Position numbers and translations under genes: made by a program. From Streptomyces massasporeus (GTDB taxonomy: Bacteria > Actinomycetota > Actinomycetes > Streptomycetales > Streptomycetaceae): 64,000 nucleotides of DNA. Numbering within the stretch: the first letter of the stretch is position 1; every line of letters starts with the position of its first letter. This document shows, one piece after another, positions 1-8,598 of this stretch. The notes below the pieces were generated by a model. It made no database searches. It was given only the letters and a program-made list of their open reading frames with translations, and had not been told where the DNA came from. The stretch is taken from contig NZ_BMSE01000032.1 in assembly GCF_014648995.1 (NCBI RefSeq), forward strand, positions 1-64,000. The letters are read 5' to 3'.

Positions 1-496
1 GCAGCTTCTGACCGACACCGGCGATGTCGAAGTCCGTCGCGGCGAGCATCAGGTTGCCGTTGGAGAGGTTCACCCGCGCCACCAGCGCGTCGTTCAGGCG
101 CGTGTCGATGATGCGGTGCCAGGGCACCTCGCCCTGCCCCTCCGGGGTGAAGGGCGTGGCCTCGGCAGCGGCCGCCGAGCGGGCCACGGATCCCTTGGTT
201 TTCCCGCCGGTGGCGCGAGCTTTCTGCGCCGCCCGCCAGGCCGCGACTTCGGCGGACGGCTCGGCCTCGGCCTGAGAATTTGGCGCTTTGACCGACCCGG
301 CCGGCGTCGCGGGAGCCTCTACCTTGGTCGGTTTCGTCCACGGACTCTCCGGCTCCGGCAGCTCAGGCTTCGATGTAGCCGCCAGGCCGGGCGCTGCGGC
401 GATCACCACGGCGGCCGTGGTGATCGCCGCGACGAGAGCGGTTCTGTGTGTTCTCCGAGCACGCCGAAACGACGTACTTCCAGCACGTAAATGCAT
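1..496 (-). CDS. RHS/YD-repeat secreted protein, N-terminal part (runs off left edge)
   Basis: The reading frame starts with ATG at 496 and stays open to base 1, giving about 165 residues. A GGGGGGAAG ribosome site lies just upstream. The N-terminus is Arg-rich, then a hydrophobic stretch (ALVAAITTAAVVIAAAP) and an Ala-x-Ala type cleavage site, so it is a secreted precursor. A Pro/Glu/Ala-rich linker follows. Near the window edge the protein reads RVNLSNGNLMLAATDFDIAG, the motif that opens the repeat shell of Streptomyces RHS-repeat proteins (usually NGNL..D....G...). Such proteins are large shells that often carry a C-terminal toxin. The toxin end lies outside the window and cannot be named. 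The identification rests on this one motif plus the architecture. Confidence 0.75.
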   Translation of the reverse strand, partial: MHLRAGSTSFRRARRTHRTALVAAITTAAVVIAAAPGLAATSKPELPEPESPWTKPTKVEAPATPAGSVKAPNSQAEAEPSAEVAAWRAAQKARATGGKTKGSVARSAAAAEATPFTPEGQGEVPWHRIIDTRLNDALVARVNLSNGNLMLAATDFDIAGVGQKL

Positions 497-994
497 CAGC
501 TTCCCCCCACAGGAAGTCAGACAGACAGTCAGAACCGGTGACCCACACGGCCACCTCAGCCACACAAGCTGTCACAAGAAGCACACAAACCGTCCGGCTG
601 CGCCCTGCAACACCCGCCTCATGCGGGCCGGAATCAGCCCGACCACTTCCACCGGGCGAACGTGGACATATCCGATTAACCCGCCAGCCCTAAAGGAGGG
701 AATTGTCTGTTCCGTTATCGATTTCCGGGGTCACACTGACCGAAATCCTTCGACTAGGCCTCAATCGGCGCATCGCGCACGGCCAGCGATCGCTTTTCGG
801 CCAGGTTCAGACCTGGCAGGGATAGACACAGTGAGCGCTTACCAGCCCTTGAACGCGAAACCACACCGTCACGACTTGTCTCAGAGGAAGCGACCGATAC
901 ACAGGACCGGTGTGGCCACAGCTTCACTCCATGCACACTTACGCCGTCCGGCATATTCCGCCGCTGCCCACGCCCTGCGAAGGACTCCCCCGCG
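497..994. other. Intergenic region, no gene seen
   Basis: Between the leftward RHS gene and the rightward small membrane protein. Open frames here are Pro/Arg-rich out-of-phase readings without ribosome sites. The right-hand part should hold the promoter of the next gene and the left-hand part that of the RHS gene, but I cannot place -10/-35 boxes with confidence. Confidence 0.5.
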
Positions 995-1297
995 ATGAGT
1001 GAACCGGGCAGAGTTCTGCCCTTTTGCCGCACCCGCCGCACCTCCGACCGACCTGCCGGTGGCGTCCAATACACCGGCCGGCTCCTGTGCTGGAGCCTCG
1101 CCACCGGGATGGCCACCGCTGCCGCCGAATTGGTTCTCGAACCGCAGGCCACCTGGTGGAACGCACTCTGGCCCGCACCCTGGTACCTCACCGGTCTCTC
1201 CATCCCGCTCTGGGCACTCCTGCGCGCCCGCGAGAAGGCCGCTCAACAAGCCGACGGTGACGACGACTTCCCCGAACAGCTGGAAAAGGCCGCCTGA
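995..1297 (+). CDS. Small two-helix membrane protein, unknown function
   Basis: A 100-residue protein starting with ATG at 995, with a GAAGGA ribosome site about 12 bases upstream. It has a basic N-terminal tail, a first hydrophobic helix around residues 29-47 (RLLCWSLATGMATAAAELVL), a short Trp-rich loop, a second helix around 62-76 (WYLTGLSIPLWALL), and an acidic C-terminal tail. The positive-inside rule suggests both ends face the cytoplasm. I do not recognise a family. A strong hairpin follows at 1392-1444, so it is probably a single-gene unit. Confidence 0.5.
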   Translation: MSEPGRVLPFCRTRRTSDRPAGGVQYTGRLLCWSLATGMATAAAELVLEPQATWWNALWPAPWYLTGLSIPLWALLRAREKAAQQADGDDDFPEQLEKAA

Positions 1298-1391
1298 CCG
1301 GCAAGCTCGATGACGAGCGCGCCGACCGCGACACCGAGCCCTCATCGGCTCGGCCCCGTACGTTCCGCCGGGCCACCGACGACACAGTTCG

Positions 1392-1444
1392 CGGCCGCGT
1401 CTTCCCCGTGCGACCCCCGTTGCCGTACGGGGAAGACGCGGCCG
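1392..1444. terminator. Strong hairpin, likely terminator
   Basis: A perfect 18-bp inverted repeat: left arm 1392-1409, right arm 1427-1444, 17-base loop. It lies about 95 bases past the stop of the small membrane gene. There is no T-run, which is normal for terminators in high-GC actinobacteria. Confidence 0.6.
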
Positions 1445-1700
1445 AACCAGGTCGACGTCTGACACCTCACTGACGCTCATGACCGCGACCAGGCGATGCA
1501 GCCGAGGCGACTGGCCCCGCGGGCCCGACAGGCGGCTGCGCGGCGAAAGCGGTGCGGACGCGCCAGGCGCCCGCAGACCGTGAGGTGAACGCCGGTGACA
1601 AAACTGAGCCCAGTTCCCGCAAGAGCGGTGAAGAAACCAGGCAGATCGGCCGCGTGTTCTTCGAATCGCCGGGCACGAGGAGCAGCGGAGGTTGATAACT

Positions 1701-1871
1701 ATGGTTCCCCTGCTTCTCGTCCTGCTTCTGGCTCTGATCCTCTTCGGCGCGGGCTTCGCGCTGAAGGCACTGTGGTGGATCGCCGTCATCGTGCTGGTCG
1801 TCTGGCTGCTGGGCTTCGTGCTGCGCAGTGCGGACACAGGCGGCCGCAAGGGCCGCTGGTATCGCTGGTGA
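1701..1871 (+). CDS. Short hydrophobic membrane peptide (about 56 residues)
   Basis: ATG at 1701 follows a GGAGG ribosome site with about nine bases of spacing. The 56-residue product is almost entirely hydrophobic: MVPLLLVLLLALILFGAGFA, then KALWWIAVIVLVVWLLGFVL, ending in a short basic tail GGRKGRWYRW. This matches the widespread Streptomyces small 'hydrophobic protein' type, two membrane segments with a Gly-x-Gly turn and a cationic tail. Function is unknown; a role in membrane stress is often assumed for such peptides but nothing here proves it. A strong terminator follows immediately, so it is monocistronic. Confidence 0.75.
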   Translation: MVPLLLVLLLALILFGAGFALKALWWIAVIVLVVWLLGFVLRSADTGGRKGRWYRW

Positions 1872-1889
1872 CCGCGATTTAGCAGCCGG

Positions 1890-1923
1890 CTTGTGGGCCC
1901 CGGGAACACCCGGGGCCCACAAG
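1890..1923 (+). terminator. Terminator of the hydrophobic peptide gene
   Basis: A perfect 15-bp GC-rich stem (1890-1904 with 1909-1923) and a four-base loop AACA, starting 18 bases after the stop codon. Confidence 0.8.
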
Positions 1924-2501
1924 CCTGTTGGGTCTCAGGACAACTTCCCAGGCAAACCGCGTATCCACCACTATCCCGGGCACAAGGCCCCATAGCTGGG
2001 GCCCGGTGAAGCAGCGGAACCTGCACCTCCAACCACCGGACCCCAGCCACACCCCGACACCCCGCACCGCCGGCTTCACCCCTCACAGCCGGAGCGGGCA
2101 GCCACCGCGGTCCCCGCCCTGATTCCTCAGGCGGGCTTCTCCAGACCACAACCCCGAAGGCTCGGCAATCAGCCTGCTGTTACTCACTTTCGGGTGACGG
2201 CCCGATCCAGTGCGGGGTGGCGAACTATGGCGGACAGACGCCACGCCCCAACCCCCGCAAGGCCTGACAGGCTGTCACCGCGTCAACACCACGCATAGGT
2301 GACATACGTGGCGGTTGCATCCAAGATTCATGGAAAAGTGGACAACTAGTAACAGAGTGTCGCGTTTCCCCGCAACTTCTCCACGGCGTGGACAGAGTGT
2401 GTGCGCGGCCAGCCGGTCGCCGACGCACACCACACCGACTCCCTCGGGCAGCCCGCAAGCCGGCTCCTCGAGGAAAGGTGTCCGCACCCCGAGGGGGACT
2501 C
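1924..2501. other. Intergenic region, no gene seen
   Basis: About 580 bases between the terminator and the lamin-tail protein. Open frames are out-of-phase and lack ribosome sites. The promoter of the lamin-tail gene should lie in the AT-richer part around 2320-2370. Confidence 0.45.
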
Positions 2502-3092
2502 TTGTCCGCTTCCGCTTCTGTCACCGCCCGCCGTCTCGCCGCCGCCGCACTCGCCGCCGGCGCCCTGGTCTCGGTGGTCACGCTGCCCGCGGCCGCCGCC
2601 GACCACGCCCGCCCCGAGCGGCCGAAGGTGCAGATCTCGGCCGTCCAGTACGACTCCCCCGGACGCGACGACCGCTCCAACCGCTCCCTGAACCGCGAAT
2701 GGGTCGAGATCACCAACACCGGCCGCCGCGCCGTCAACCTCGACGGCTGGACCCTGCGCGACGAGGACGGCCACAAGTTCACCTTCCACCACTACCGCCT
2801 GGACGGCCGCTCCACCGTCCGCGTCCACACCGGTGAAGGCCGCGACACCCGCACCGACCTCTTCCAGGACCGCCGCAACTACGTCTGGGACAACCGCTCC
2901 GACACCGCCACCCTCCGCAACGACCACGGCCGCTTCATCGACGACGCCTCCTGGGGCAACCACCGCCACGGCGGCCGCCACCACCGCTTATCGCCACCCG
3001 CTATGAGAAGACCGCCACCGCCTACCTGGCCGGACTCCACATCGCGGGCATCTTCCTCTGGTCCGCCCGCTGATCCAAACGAAACTGCCTAG
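2502..3092 (+). CDS. Secreted lamin-tail-domain protein, C-terminus altered by an IS remnant
   Basis: TTG at 2502 is the best start: it follows GAGGGGGA with suitable spacing and opens a clear signal peptide (about residues 1-32; basic TARR, hydrophobic core, ...PAAAADHA). The mature part is a lamin-tail (LTD) beta-sandwich: ISAVQYDSPGRDD, then EWVEITNTGRRAVNLDGWTL, RDEDGHKFTF and a Tyr/Asn-rich end. LTD proteins are exported; some bind DNA or act at the cell surface, and the role here is unknown. After about residue 163 (HGGRHH) the sequence joins a transposase remnant read in another frame, so the last 35 residues or so are probably not original. A related protein is at 35.9 kb, also with a TTG start. 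Confidence 0.7.
   Translation: MSASASVTARRLAAAALAAGALVSVVTLPAAAADHARPERPKVQISAVQYDSPGRDDRSNRSLNREWVEITNTGRRAVNLDGWTLRDEDGHKFTFHHYRLDGRSTVRVHTGEGRDTRTDLFQDRRNYVWDNRSDTATLRNDHGRFIDDASWGNHRHGGRHHRLSPPAMRRPPPPTWPDSTSRASSSGPPADPNETA
2990..3073 (+). pseudogene. IS5-type transposase C-terminal remnant
   Basis: In a frame different from the lamin-tail gene, bases 2990-3073 encode RYEKTATAYLAGLHIAGIFL and then a stop. This is the usual C-terminal tail of Streptomyces IS5/IS4-like DDE transposases (R.EKTA..YLAGLHLA). Only 27 codons remain, joined directly to the lamin-tail gene. Confidence 0.7.
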
Positions 3093-3354
3093 TGGTCTTG
3101 CTGGATGAGGGTGCAGCACAATGGGACGTAGGCGGTGATCCTCCTGGTGCGGGCGCTATGCCCGCGTCAGCGACGCGCGGGCGCCGGTTCCCGTCATCGC
3201 CGAAGGCCCTGGCCCAGCGTCCTACGCTGGGTAACCTCTGACGCTATGTGAGGTTGGCCCTCGGATGGACGCGGTTGACGTATAACCGACCACCGTTTAC
3301 GGGTAGTTACGTCTAGGCTGAAAGGCGACGTGTCGAGGCGAGGGGGGGGACGCG

Positions 3355-5421
3355 GTGGCGCCATACGTGACGCAGCACTTCCTGGTACAGGGAGGGCAGG
3401 CCGATGGTCCTCCGTTTCTGCCGCCGGGGACCCGGAATAGCGCCTCGGTCCTCGCGAGGGCGCTGACTGATCCTCGGGTTGGGGGGGTGGACCCAAGGAC
3501 GTGCCACACAGTCCTTCCCCGGACCACAGCGGAATTTCTCAGCCGGGTCGAGGACAGTGTGTCTGATGGCGATGGCCTGTTCGTGTTCTGGACGGGGCAT
3601 TGCCGACTATCGGCGGAGGGGGCGCTGCAACTGGCCCTGGCGCCAAGCCCCGGGCGCACGTCGACCGACTGGCTGACTGCCCGTGATCTTGTGCAGGCTA
3701 TGACGCGCTCTCGTAGCCGGGATCGCCTGCTGATCCTTGATGCCTGCCTGGCGCCCGACGCGACAGAAGGCAGTTCCGTGCACTCCAGTGCGCTGCGACG
3801 GGAGGTTGAGCGGTTAGGCAAAGCCGGCATCGCCGTCCTTTCGTCAATCGATTCCTCTCCCTTCTCTTTCGCTGTCAACAGCCAAGCTCCTTCGGTGTTC
3901 ATCCAGCACCTGACGTCGCTCCTCGACACTCTGCCCCGTGCGACCGGCGAGACGCTGGCTCTGCCTGACCTGCACCGGCTGCTTGCCAGATCGTTGGGCA
4001 GCAACGGCTACCCGCGTCCGATGCTCCGGAACGCTCAAAGCTTCCAGCGCCCGGTGGTGACCCTGCGTACGAACAGGCGGTCAGATAGCCTGATGGCCCG
4101 GCGCGGTGCTCAGCAAAGTCGCGCGGCGTTTTCTCGGTATGCCCTTGCTGTGGCCGGCAGTGCCCTGCGCTCTGCCGCAGCTCCGAATTTCTGCGCGTAC
4201 GAGCCTGCGGCTGACGCGGCCGAGATCTACCGGAGTCTGCTGGACAGCCGCTGCGGATTCACTCCTGGCAGTACGTCTCTGTTCACCGCGCCGCCTACGC
4301 GCGAGAGCCTCACCAACGCCGTGAGGGGCATGGCCGAGCACAGCCAGAACATGCTCCTGGTGTACCTCGCCTGCCACGGCACGGTGGAGAGTTCCGGACG
4401 TGATCTCGACCTTGCGCTGACTCTCGGCGACCATGAGACGGTTCTGGCCAGCACGCTGGTGAATGATCTCAGGAAGGCACATGCCGAGAGCGTGGTGCTC
4501 ATGCTCGACGTGTACTCGCCGGGTGCAACGGCGCCGGCAACGCCTCTCACGCGGCACAACGCATACTCACAACGGCGTCCCGGGTTCAGCAGAGTCTTCA
4601 TCGAATGGATGAACATCGCTGTCCAGTCCCGCCCGCGAAAGGGTCTGCCCTGGGAGTGTGACGACGAGGCAGGCAGCCTCGCGCGGTGGCATTGCGAGCA
4701 GGCTCCGCAATCGACCACGCGTGGCGGCTTCAACTGGCTCTTCGACTTCCCCGGCGCCGCCATCCACTACCTCGACGACTCCGGCCCTCTGGAGCACTTC
4801 ACACGCCAACTGCGTGACAGCCCGGCACAAAGCCTGCTGACGTATCCCAGCGAGATGCTCTCCACCATGGGAGACGAACCTCTCCTGGACGACACGCCCC
4901 CATGGGCAGGAGAGGTGCACACCTACTTCTCCGCGAGCAGACCATCCACGCCGTCTCGCACTGTGCGTCCTCCATCGGCAGCCCAGGAAGAGACGTCTGT
5001 CCCGGCGGCGACTTCTGCCCGCGCCGACAACGCTCCACCTTTGCAGCGCCCGACACACCGGCGGCACCGCGCCCGATTACGGGTGACGGAGGGCTCGCTG
5101 CCGCTGCGAGTGGGACGGCGGCTCCGTGTGACCTTCAACTACCAGCCACAGGACGATGACTGGAACGCACCGGAGGACAGCACACTCCCCGTGGATATCA
5201 CGTTACGTATCGGGGCCGGCACCGCGGCGGTTGATCGGTCCATCATCCATACGCGCCTGACCGACGACCAGGGAACACCGCCCGAGGAATTCGGTATCAC
5301 CCCTCAATCCGCGACCCCGGTGACCCTACGCATCGACGTCGTACGCAAAGCAGACGGCGCGATGATCCAGCGGGTCGAACGTGTACTAAAGGTTGCCGCA
5401 GGGGACGGTGCGGACCGCTGA
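3355..5421 (+). CDS. Tandem caspase-like (peptidase C14) protein
   Basis: A 688-residue protein starting with GTG at 3355 behind an AGGGGGGGG ribosome site. Two caspase-like folds are visible. The first has FVFWTGHCRL (His82) and LLILDACLA (Cys131), the His-Cys dyad of C14 peptidases. The second has LLVYLACHGT (His341), but the matching strand reads VLMLDVYSPG (about 383-390), so the catalytic Cys is replaced. About residues 590-688 form a beta-rich tail with alternating polarity. There is no signal peptide or membrane segment, so it is cytosolic. It is the first gene of a coupled operon with a CHAT-like protease and an alpha/beta hydrolase. Family knowledge suggests a regulated protease in conflict or defence; the target is unknown. 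Confidence 0.75.
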   Translation: MAPYVTQHFLVQGGQADGPPFLPPGTRNSASVLARALTDPRVGGVDPRTCHTVLPRTTAEFLSRVEDSVSDGDGLFVFWTGHCRLSAEGALQLALAPSPGRTSTDWLTARDLVQAMTRSRSRDRLLILDACLAPDATEGSSVHSSALRREVERLGKAGIAVLSSIDSSPFSFAVNSQAPSVFIQHLTSLLDTLPRATGETLALPDLHRLLARSLGSNGYPRPMLRNAQSFQRPVVTLRTNRRSDSLMARRGAQQSRAAFSRYALAVAGSALRSAAAPNFCAYEPAADAAEIYRSLLDSRCGFTPGSTSLFTAPPTRESLTNAVRGMAEHSQNMLLVYLACHGTVESSGRDLDLALTLGDHETVLASTLVNDLRKAHAESVVLMLDVYSPGATAPATPLTRHNAYSQRRPGFSRVFIEWMNIAVQSRPRKGLPWECDDEAGSLARWHCEQAPQSTTRGGFNWLFDFPGAAIHYLDDSGPLEHFTRQLRDSPAQSLLTYPSEMLSTMGDEPLLDDTPPWAGEVHTYFSASRPSTPSRTVRPPSAAQEETSVPAATSARADNAPPLQRPTHRRHRARLRVTEGSLPLRVGRRLRVTFNYQPQDDDWNAPEDSTLPVDITLRIGAGTAAVDRSIIHTRLTDDQGTPPEEFGITPQSATPVTLRIDVVRKADGAMIQRVERVLKVAAGDGADR

Positions 5422-5423
5422 GC

Positions 5424-6728
5424 ATGAGACCTGACGTTGACCTCGACTACACGCTGGCGCAGGACGCATACAGCGAACTGGCCACACTCCCGCGCTCACT
5501 GCCTGAGGTTCTCCAGGAGCGCTCCATATTCCTCAACTTCGACGACGCACATGACGGAACCTTCCGCGTGAGCGCCTACGGCTCGGCGATGCCCTATGAC
5601 GGCAACTCACAGTTCACCGGGATCATGCGGTGCAGCCGCGACGAGATATCCCAGAGCGTGGCCCGTCTGCACGACAGCTGGCTCAAGAATGTCGTACAGC
5701 GCGAGCACGCACCACGCCAGTACACCTATGACGACCTTCCCGACCAGACTCTCGGAGCGAACGAGGCTCACGCGGTTCTGGCCACCGTCGTCAAAGAACT
5801 GGCCCAAGCCGGTGAGGCGCTCTACCGGCTGCTCTTCCGTGGTCGTGATGACGGCCTCATGCGCCTGGAACAGGCGCTCTCTCGCGCTCTGCGCAGTGGT
5901 CCGCAGACCATCACCGTCACGTCCGAAGATCTGTTCGTTCCCTGGGGTCTGCTCTACGTTCATCCCGACCCCGACGCTCGCGTGCTGCACAGCGACACGG
6001 CGGCCCAGTGGTCCGGCTTCCTCGGCTACACCCACCTCATCGAGCACTGCCTCGGCTACGTGAAGGACTACACGCCATTCATCAACAGTGGAGCAGACCG
6101 CCCCAAGGCCAGCCTCCATTTCGACATGAGGCTGGAAAAGCCTGAACACGAGGCCGATCAGTGCCCCCTGCGTCCCGTACGCGGCATCGTCGAAACTCAC
6201 GCTGCAGTCAGTGAGTACCCGACGAAACCAAAGACCGCCGAGGCTCTGACCGAGCCGAACTGTGATCGGCACGTCGTCGTCTTCGGCGCACACGGCACCG
6301 GTCTGCGCCCCGGCCGCAGAGATACCCAGCAGGCCAAGGTCGTTCTCAGCGACGACCAGCCCATCTACGCAGACGACATCCAGTACTGGGCCAGCGACCG
6401 AGCCACTCGTCTTGCCGACCCCTTGTGCTTCATGATGGTTTGTGAAGGCGGCCGTGCCGGAATGTACCTCCAAGAGGGACTTGCCCGCCCGCTGTTCAAC
6501 TTAGGAGTCGGCTGCCTCATCGGCCCTCAGATCGAAGTCAACACCCCCTTCGGCAGCAGGTTCACCTGCCGGTTCTTCGAGGAGTTCTTCAAAGGTGAAC
6601 GCGCAGCGGCCGTGGTCCGCCAGCTCGCGCAGGACTTCATCGTCCAGCACGCCACGCCGCTGGGGCTGGTCTTCACCCTGATCCGCGGAATCGACAACTG
6701 CCTGGTAACCGAGATAGCGAGCCCATGA
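5424..6728 (+). CDS. CHAT-like cysteine protease
   Basis: A 434-residue protein whose ATG lies two bases after the upstream stop. The N-terminal half is helical and not recognised. The C-terminal half carries CHAT features: ITVTSEDLFVPWGLLYV (about 163-179, the strand before the core), VVVFGAHGTG (His290) and LCFMMVCEGG (Cys340), giving a plausible His-Cys dyad, then VGCLIGPQIEVNTPFGSRF. CHAT proteases are relatives of caspases and separases, normally held inactive by partner proteins. Both the spacing and the fold relationship to the upstream caspase-like protein suggest a joint proteolytic module. No signal peptide. CHAT membership is inferred from motifs. Confidence 0.7.
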   Translation: MRPDVDLDYTLAQDAYSELATLPRSLPEVLQERSIFLNFDDAHDGTFRVSAYGSAMPYDGNSQFTGIMRCSRDEISQSVARLHDSWLKNVVQREHAPRQYTYDDLPDQTLGANEAHAVLATVVKELAQAGEALYRLLFRGRDDGLMRLEQALSRALRSGPQTITVTSEDLFVPWGLLYVHPDPDARVLHSDTAAQWSGFLGYTHLIEHCLGYVKDYTPFINSGADRPKASLHFDMRLEKPEHEADQCPLRPVRGIVETHAAVSEYPTKPKTAEALTEPNCDRHVVVFGAHGTGLRPGRRDTQQAKVVLSDDQPIYADDIQYWASDRATRLADPLCFMMVCEGGRAGMYLQEGLARPLFNLGVGCLIGPQIEVNTPFGSRFTCRFFEEFFKGERAAAVVRQLAQDFIVQHATPLGLVFTLIRGIDNCLVTEIASP

Positions 6729-7729
6729 CAGAGTCCACCACCCATGTCGATCTGATCGATCTGGACGCCGACGGACAGCTTCTCTACCCAGGGAGCCGCA
6801 CCGTGGTGCCTCGTGAGGCGATCCCTGGGTTCCTCGAGACCCACCTTCGGCTGCGCGAGGACACCACGGACATTTTCCTCCACGTCCACGGCTGGCGGAC
6901 CTCCCCTACAGATGCAGAGGACAAGGCCCACAGACTGTTCGGCCTGGTGGACCTCATGAGGGCGCAGCAAGCGCACGCCTACCCGCGTATCCGCGGCTTC
7001 CGGCCGCAGTACGTGGGCGTGCGGTGGCCGTCTGCCGACAAGAGGCTTCCGCTGGACTACTACGCCGTTCGCGACCGTACCGAAGCGATGTCGGAATCCG
7101 GTCAGGTGGCCCGCGTCCTGGGCGCGGTCCTGGGATATTTCAACACCCACCGTGAACTGCCCGAGTCAGGGCCCGATGTACTCGCCAGCGCCTACGGCCA
7201 GTACCTCCACTGCGTCGGTCACTCCTTCGGTAGCCGCTTCCTGCTCCACGGCATCCTGGAAGCCACTTCACGCCTTGCCCAGGGAGGTCCGAACACTCTC
7301 GCCTGGAACTGGCCCGACCCTTCGTATCCCTGGACCCTTGACAGCCTGACCCTTTTCCAGGCCGCTCTGCCCGCAGACTCCTTCGCGCACCCGCCGTATG
7401 CCGGCGTCCTCGCCCCGAGCGTCCTGAACGCGCCCGTTGTCATGACCTACTCGCCCTCCGACACAGCCCTGGGCTTCTACCACCGCCGCAGCGAAAAGCA
7501 GGACGGCATCGGTCACCGCGGTGCCACCGCCCCCGCCGAACACATCGCGCGCATGCCTTTGCAGGACATCGGAACGGCCTACAAGTTCACCCGCGACAAG
7601 CGTCTCATCAACGTCGACGCCAGCCACCTCTACGTGAAGGGGATGCACATCGCAGGAGGGGCGCACTCCGACTTCTACCACCCCGAATCCGCACACCTCC
7701 TGCTGTCCCTCGCCGACGCCGCTCGCTGA
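6725..7729 (+). CDS. Alpha/beta hydrolase of the caspase-CHAT operon
   Basis: A 334-residue protein whose ATG overlaps the CHAT gene stop by four bases (ATGA), indicating translational coupling. It shows an alpha/beta-hydrolase pattern: FLHVHGWR (His-Gly oxyanion region, about 51-58), the nucleophile elbow CVGHSFGSRF with Ser167 in GHSFG, a late acid SPSDTAL and a final His in GGAHSDF. No signal peptide is seen, so it acts inside the cell. It could be a lipase, esterase or peptidase; substrate cannot be told. In conflict operons such hydrolases may be toxic effectors released by proteolysis, but that is inference. Confidence 0.75.
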   Translation: MTESTTHVDLIDLDADGQLLYPGSRTVVPREAIPGFLETHLRLREDTTDIFLHVHGWRTSPTDAEDKAHRLFGLVDLMRAQQAHAYPRIRGFRPQYVGVRWPSADKRLPLDYYAVRDRTEAMSESGQVARVLGAVLGYFNTHRELPESGPDVLASAYGQYLHCVGHSFGSRFLLHGILEATSRLAQGGPNTLAWNWPDPSYPWTLDSLTLFQAALPADSFAHPPYAGVLAPSVLNAPVVMTYSPSDTALGFYHRRSEKQDGIGHRGATAPAEHIARMPLQDIGTAYKFTRDKRLINVDASHLYVKGMHIAGGAHSDFYHPESAHLLLSLADAAR

Positions 7730-7735
7730 CCACCT

Positions 7736-8488
7736 GTGCGCACACGCCGGACGAACGCACAAAAGCGGTGTGGCAACGCCGCCAGGGTGACGCCGGAGGG
7801 GATCTGGAGCGGTGGCGGATTGTGGGGCGGGACGCGGGTCTTCCCGGAGGTGGTGGCGGTCGCCGACGCGCTGCTGGATCCGGCCATGGCCCAGCTGGTG
7901 TGGATGGACAGTGGTACCGGGCGGCCGCGGGCGCTGCCCGCCGACGGGACGTTCTGCCGCCGGCTCGGTTTGCGGGTCGGGCGCACATGGCTGGGGCCGC
8001 TGGCCGCAACCGACTACGGCGGCCCAATGACCTCCTGGATGGGCAGCGTCATCCGCCTCCGCCGCGGCGCCGGCGGACCCCCCGGATACGACAACGACCC
8101 CTGGTGGTTGCGCCAGGAACACCAGGCCGCGACCATGGCCGGCCAGCTGCGGGTGCTGGGCAAGGAGAAGAAGGCGCCCGGCTCGGAGAGGATGTGGCGG
8201 GCTGCGGTGCCCACCGAGCAGCGCAGACTGATCACCAGCGCTATCTCCAGCGCCGAGGAGCAGCTGCTGCAGCTGCGCGGGGTGCAGACCGGCCCGACCG
8301 CCGAGGTCGCCCGGCGGCTGCTGCGCGGGCTCGGTCACAGTGCCGGTCTGATCGAGAACGCCTGGAAACGGACCGCGGTGGCGGCGGTGAACGGCGGGGT
8401 GCCGCTTGTAGAGGTGGCCCGGTGGGTGGACATGCCCGTTGAGGTGTTCAGCCAGATGCTGACGGCGGGCAGGCAGGACGGCAGCTGA
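7736..8488 (+). CDS. Unrecognised protein, start uncertain
   Basis: An open frame of 250 residues beginning with GTG six bases after the hydrolase stop. The first 30 residues look atypical and the true start may be later. The C-terminal 90 residues are helical (EEQLLQLRGVQTGPTAEVAR, then LIENAWKRTAVAAVNGGVPL) and end in a helix-turn-helix-like stretch (PLVEVARWVDMPVEVF). I do not recognise a family. It precedes a TnsA-like gene on the same strand and may belong to the same decayed transposition module rather than to the caspase operon. Confidence 0.5.
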   Translation: MRTRRTNAQKRCGNAARVTPEGIWSGGGLWGGTRVFPEVVAVADALLDPAMAQLVWMDSGTGRPRALPADGTFCRRLGLRVGRTWLGPLAATDYGGPMTSWMGSVIRLRRGAGGPPGYDNDPWWLRQEHQAATMAGQLRVLGKEKKAPGSERMWRAAVPTEQRRLITSAISSAEEQLLQLRGVQTGPTAEVARRLLRGLGHSAGLIENAWKRTAVAAVNGGVPLVEVARWVDMPVEVFSQMLTAGRQDGS

Positions 8489-8598
8489 CAGCCGATGCGC
8501 CGCGGGACGGGTCGGCTGTTAGCTGATACGGCACTCGTTCGTGGCAGAAACACTGAAAACGGCCGTCCGGGCGGGCGGGAGCGGCTTGGCTGGCGCGG

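Noticed and set aside
881..2149. Leftward 422-residue frame
   Set aside because: Arg/Gly-rich, overlaps two well-supported small genes and two terminators, no ribosome site.
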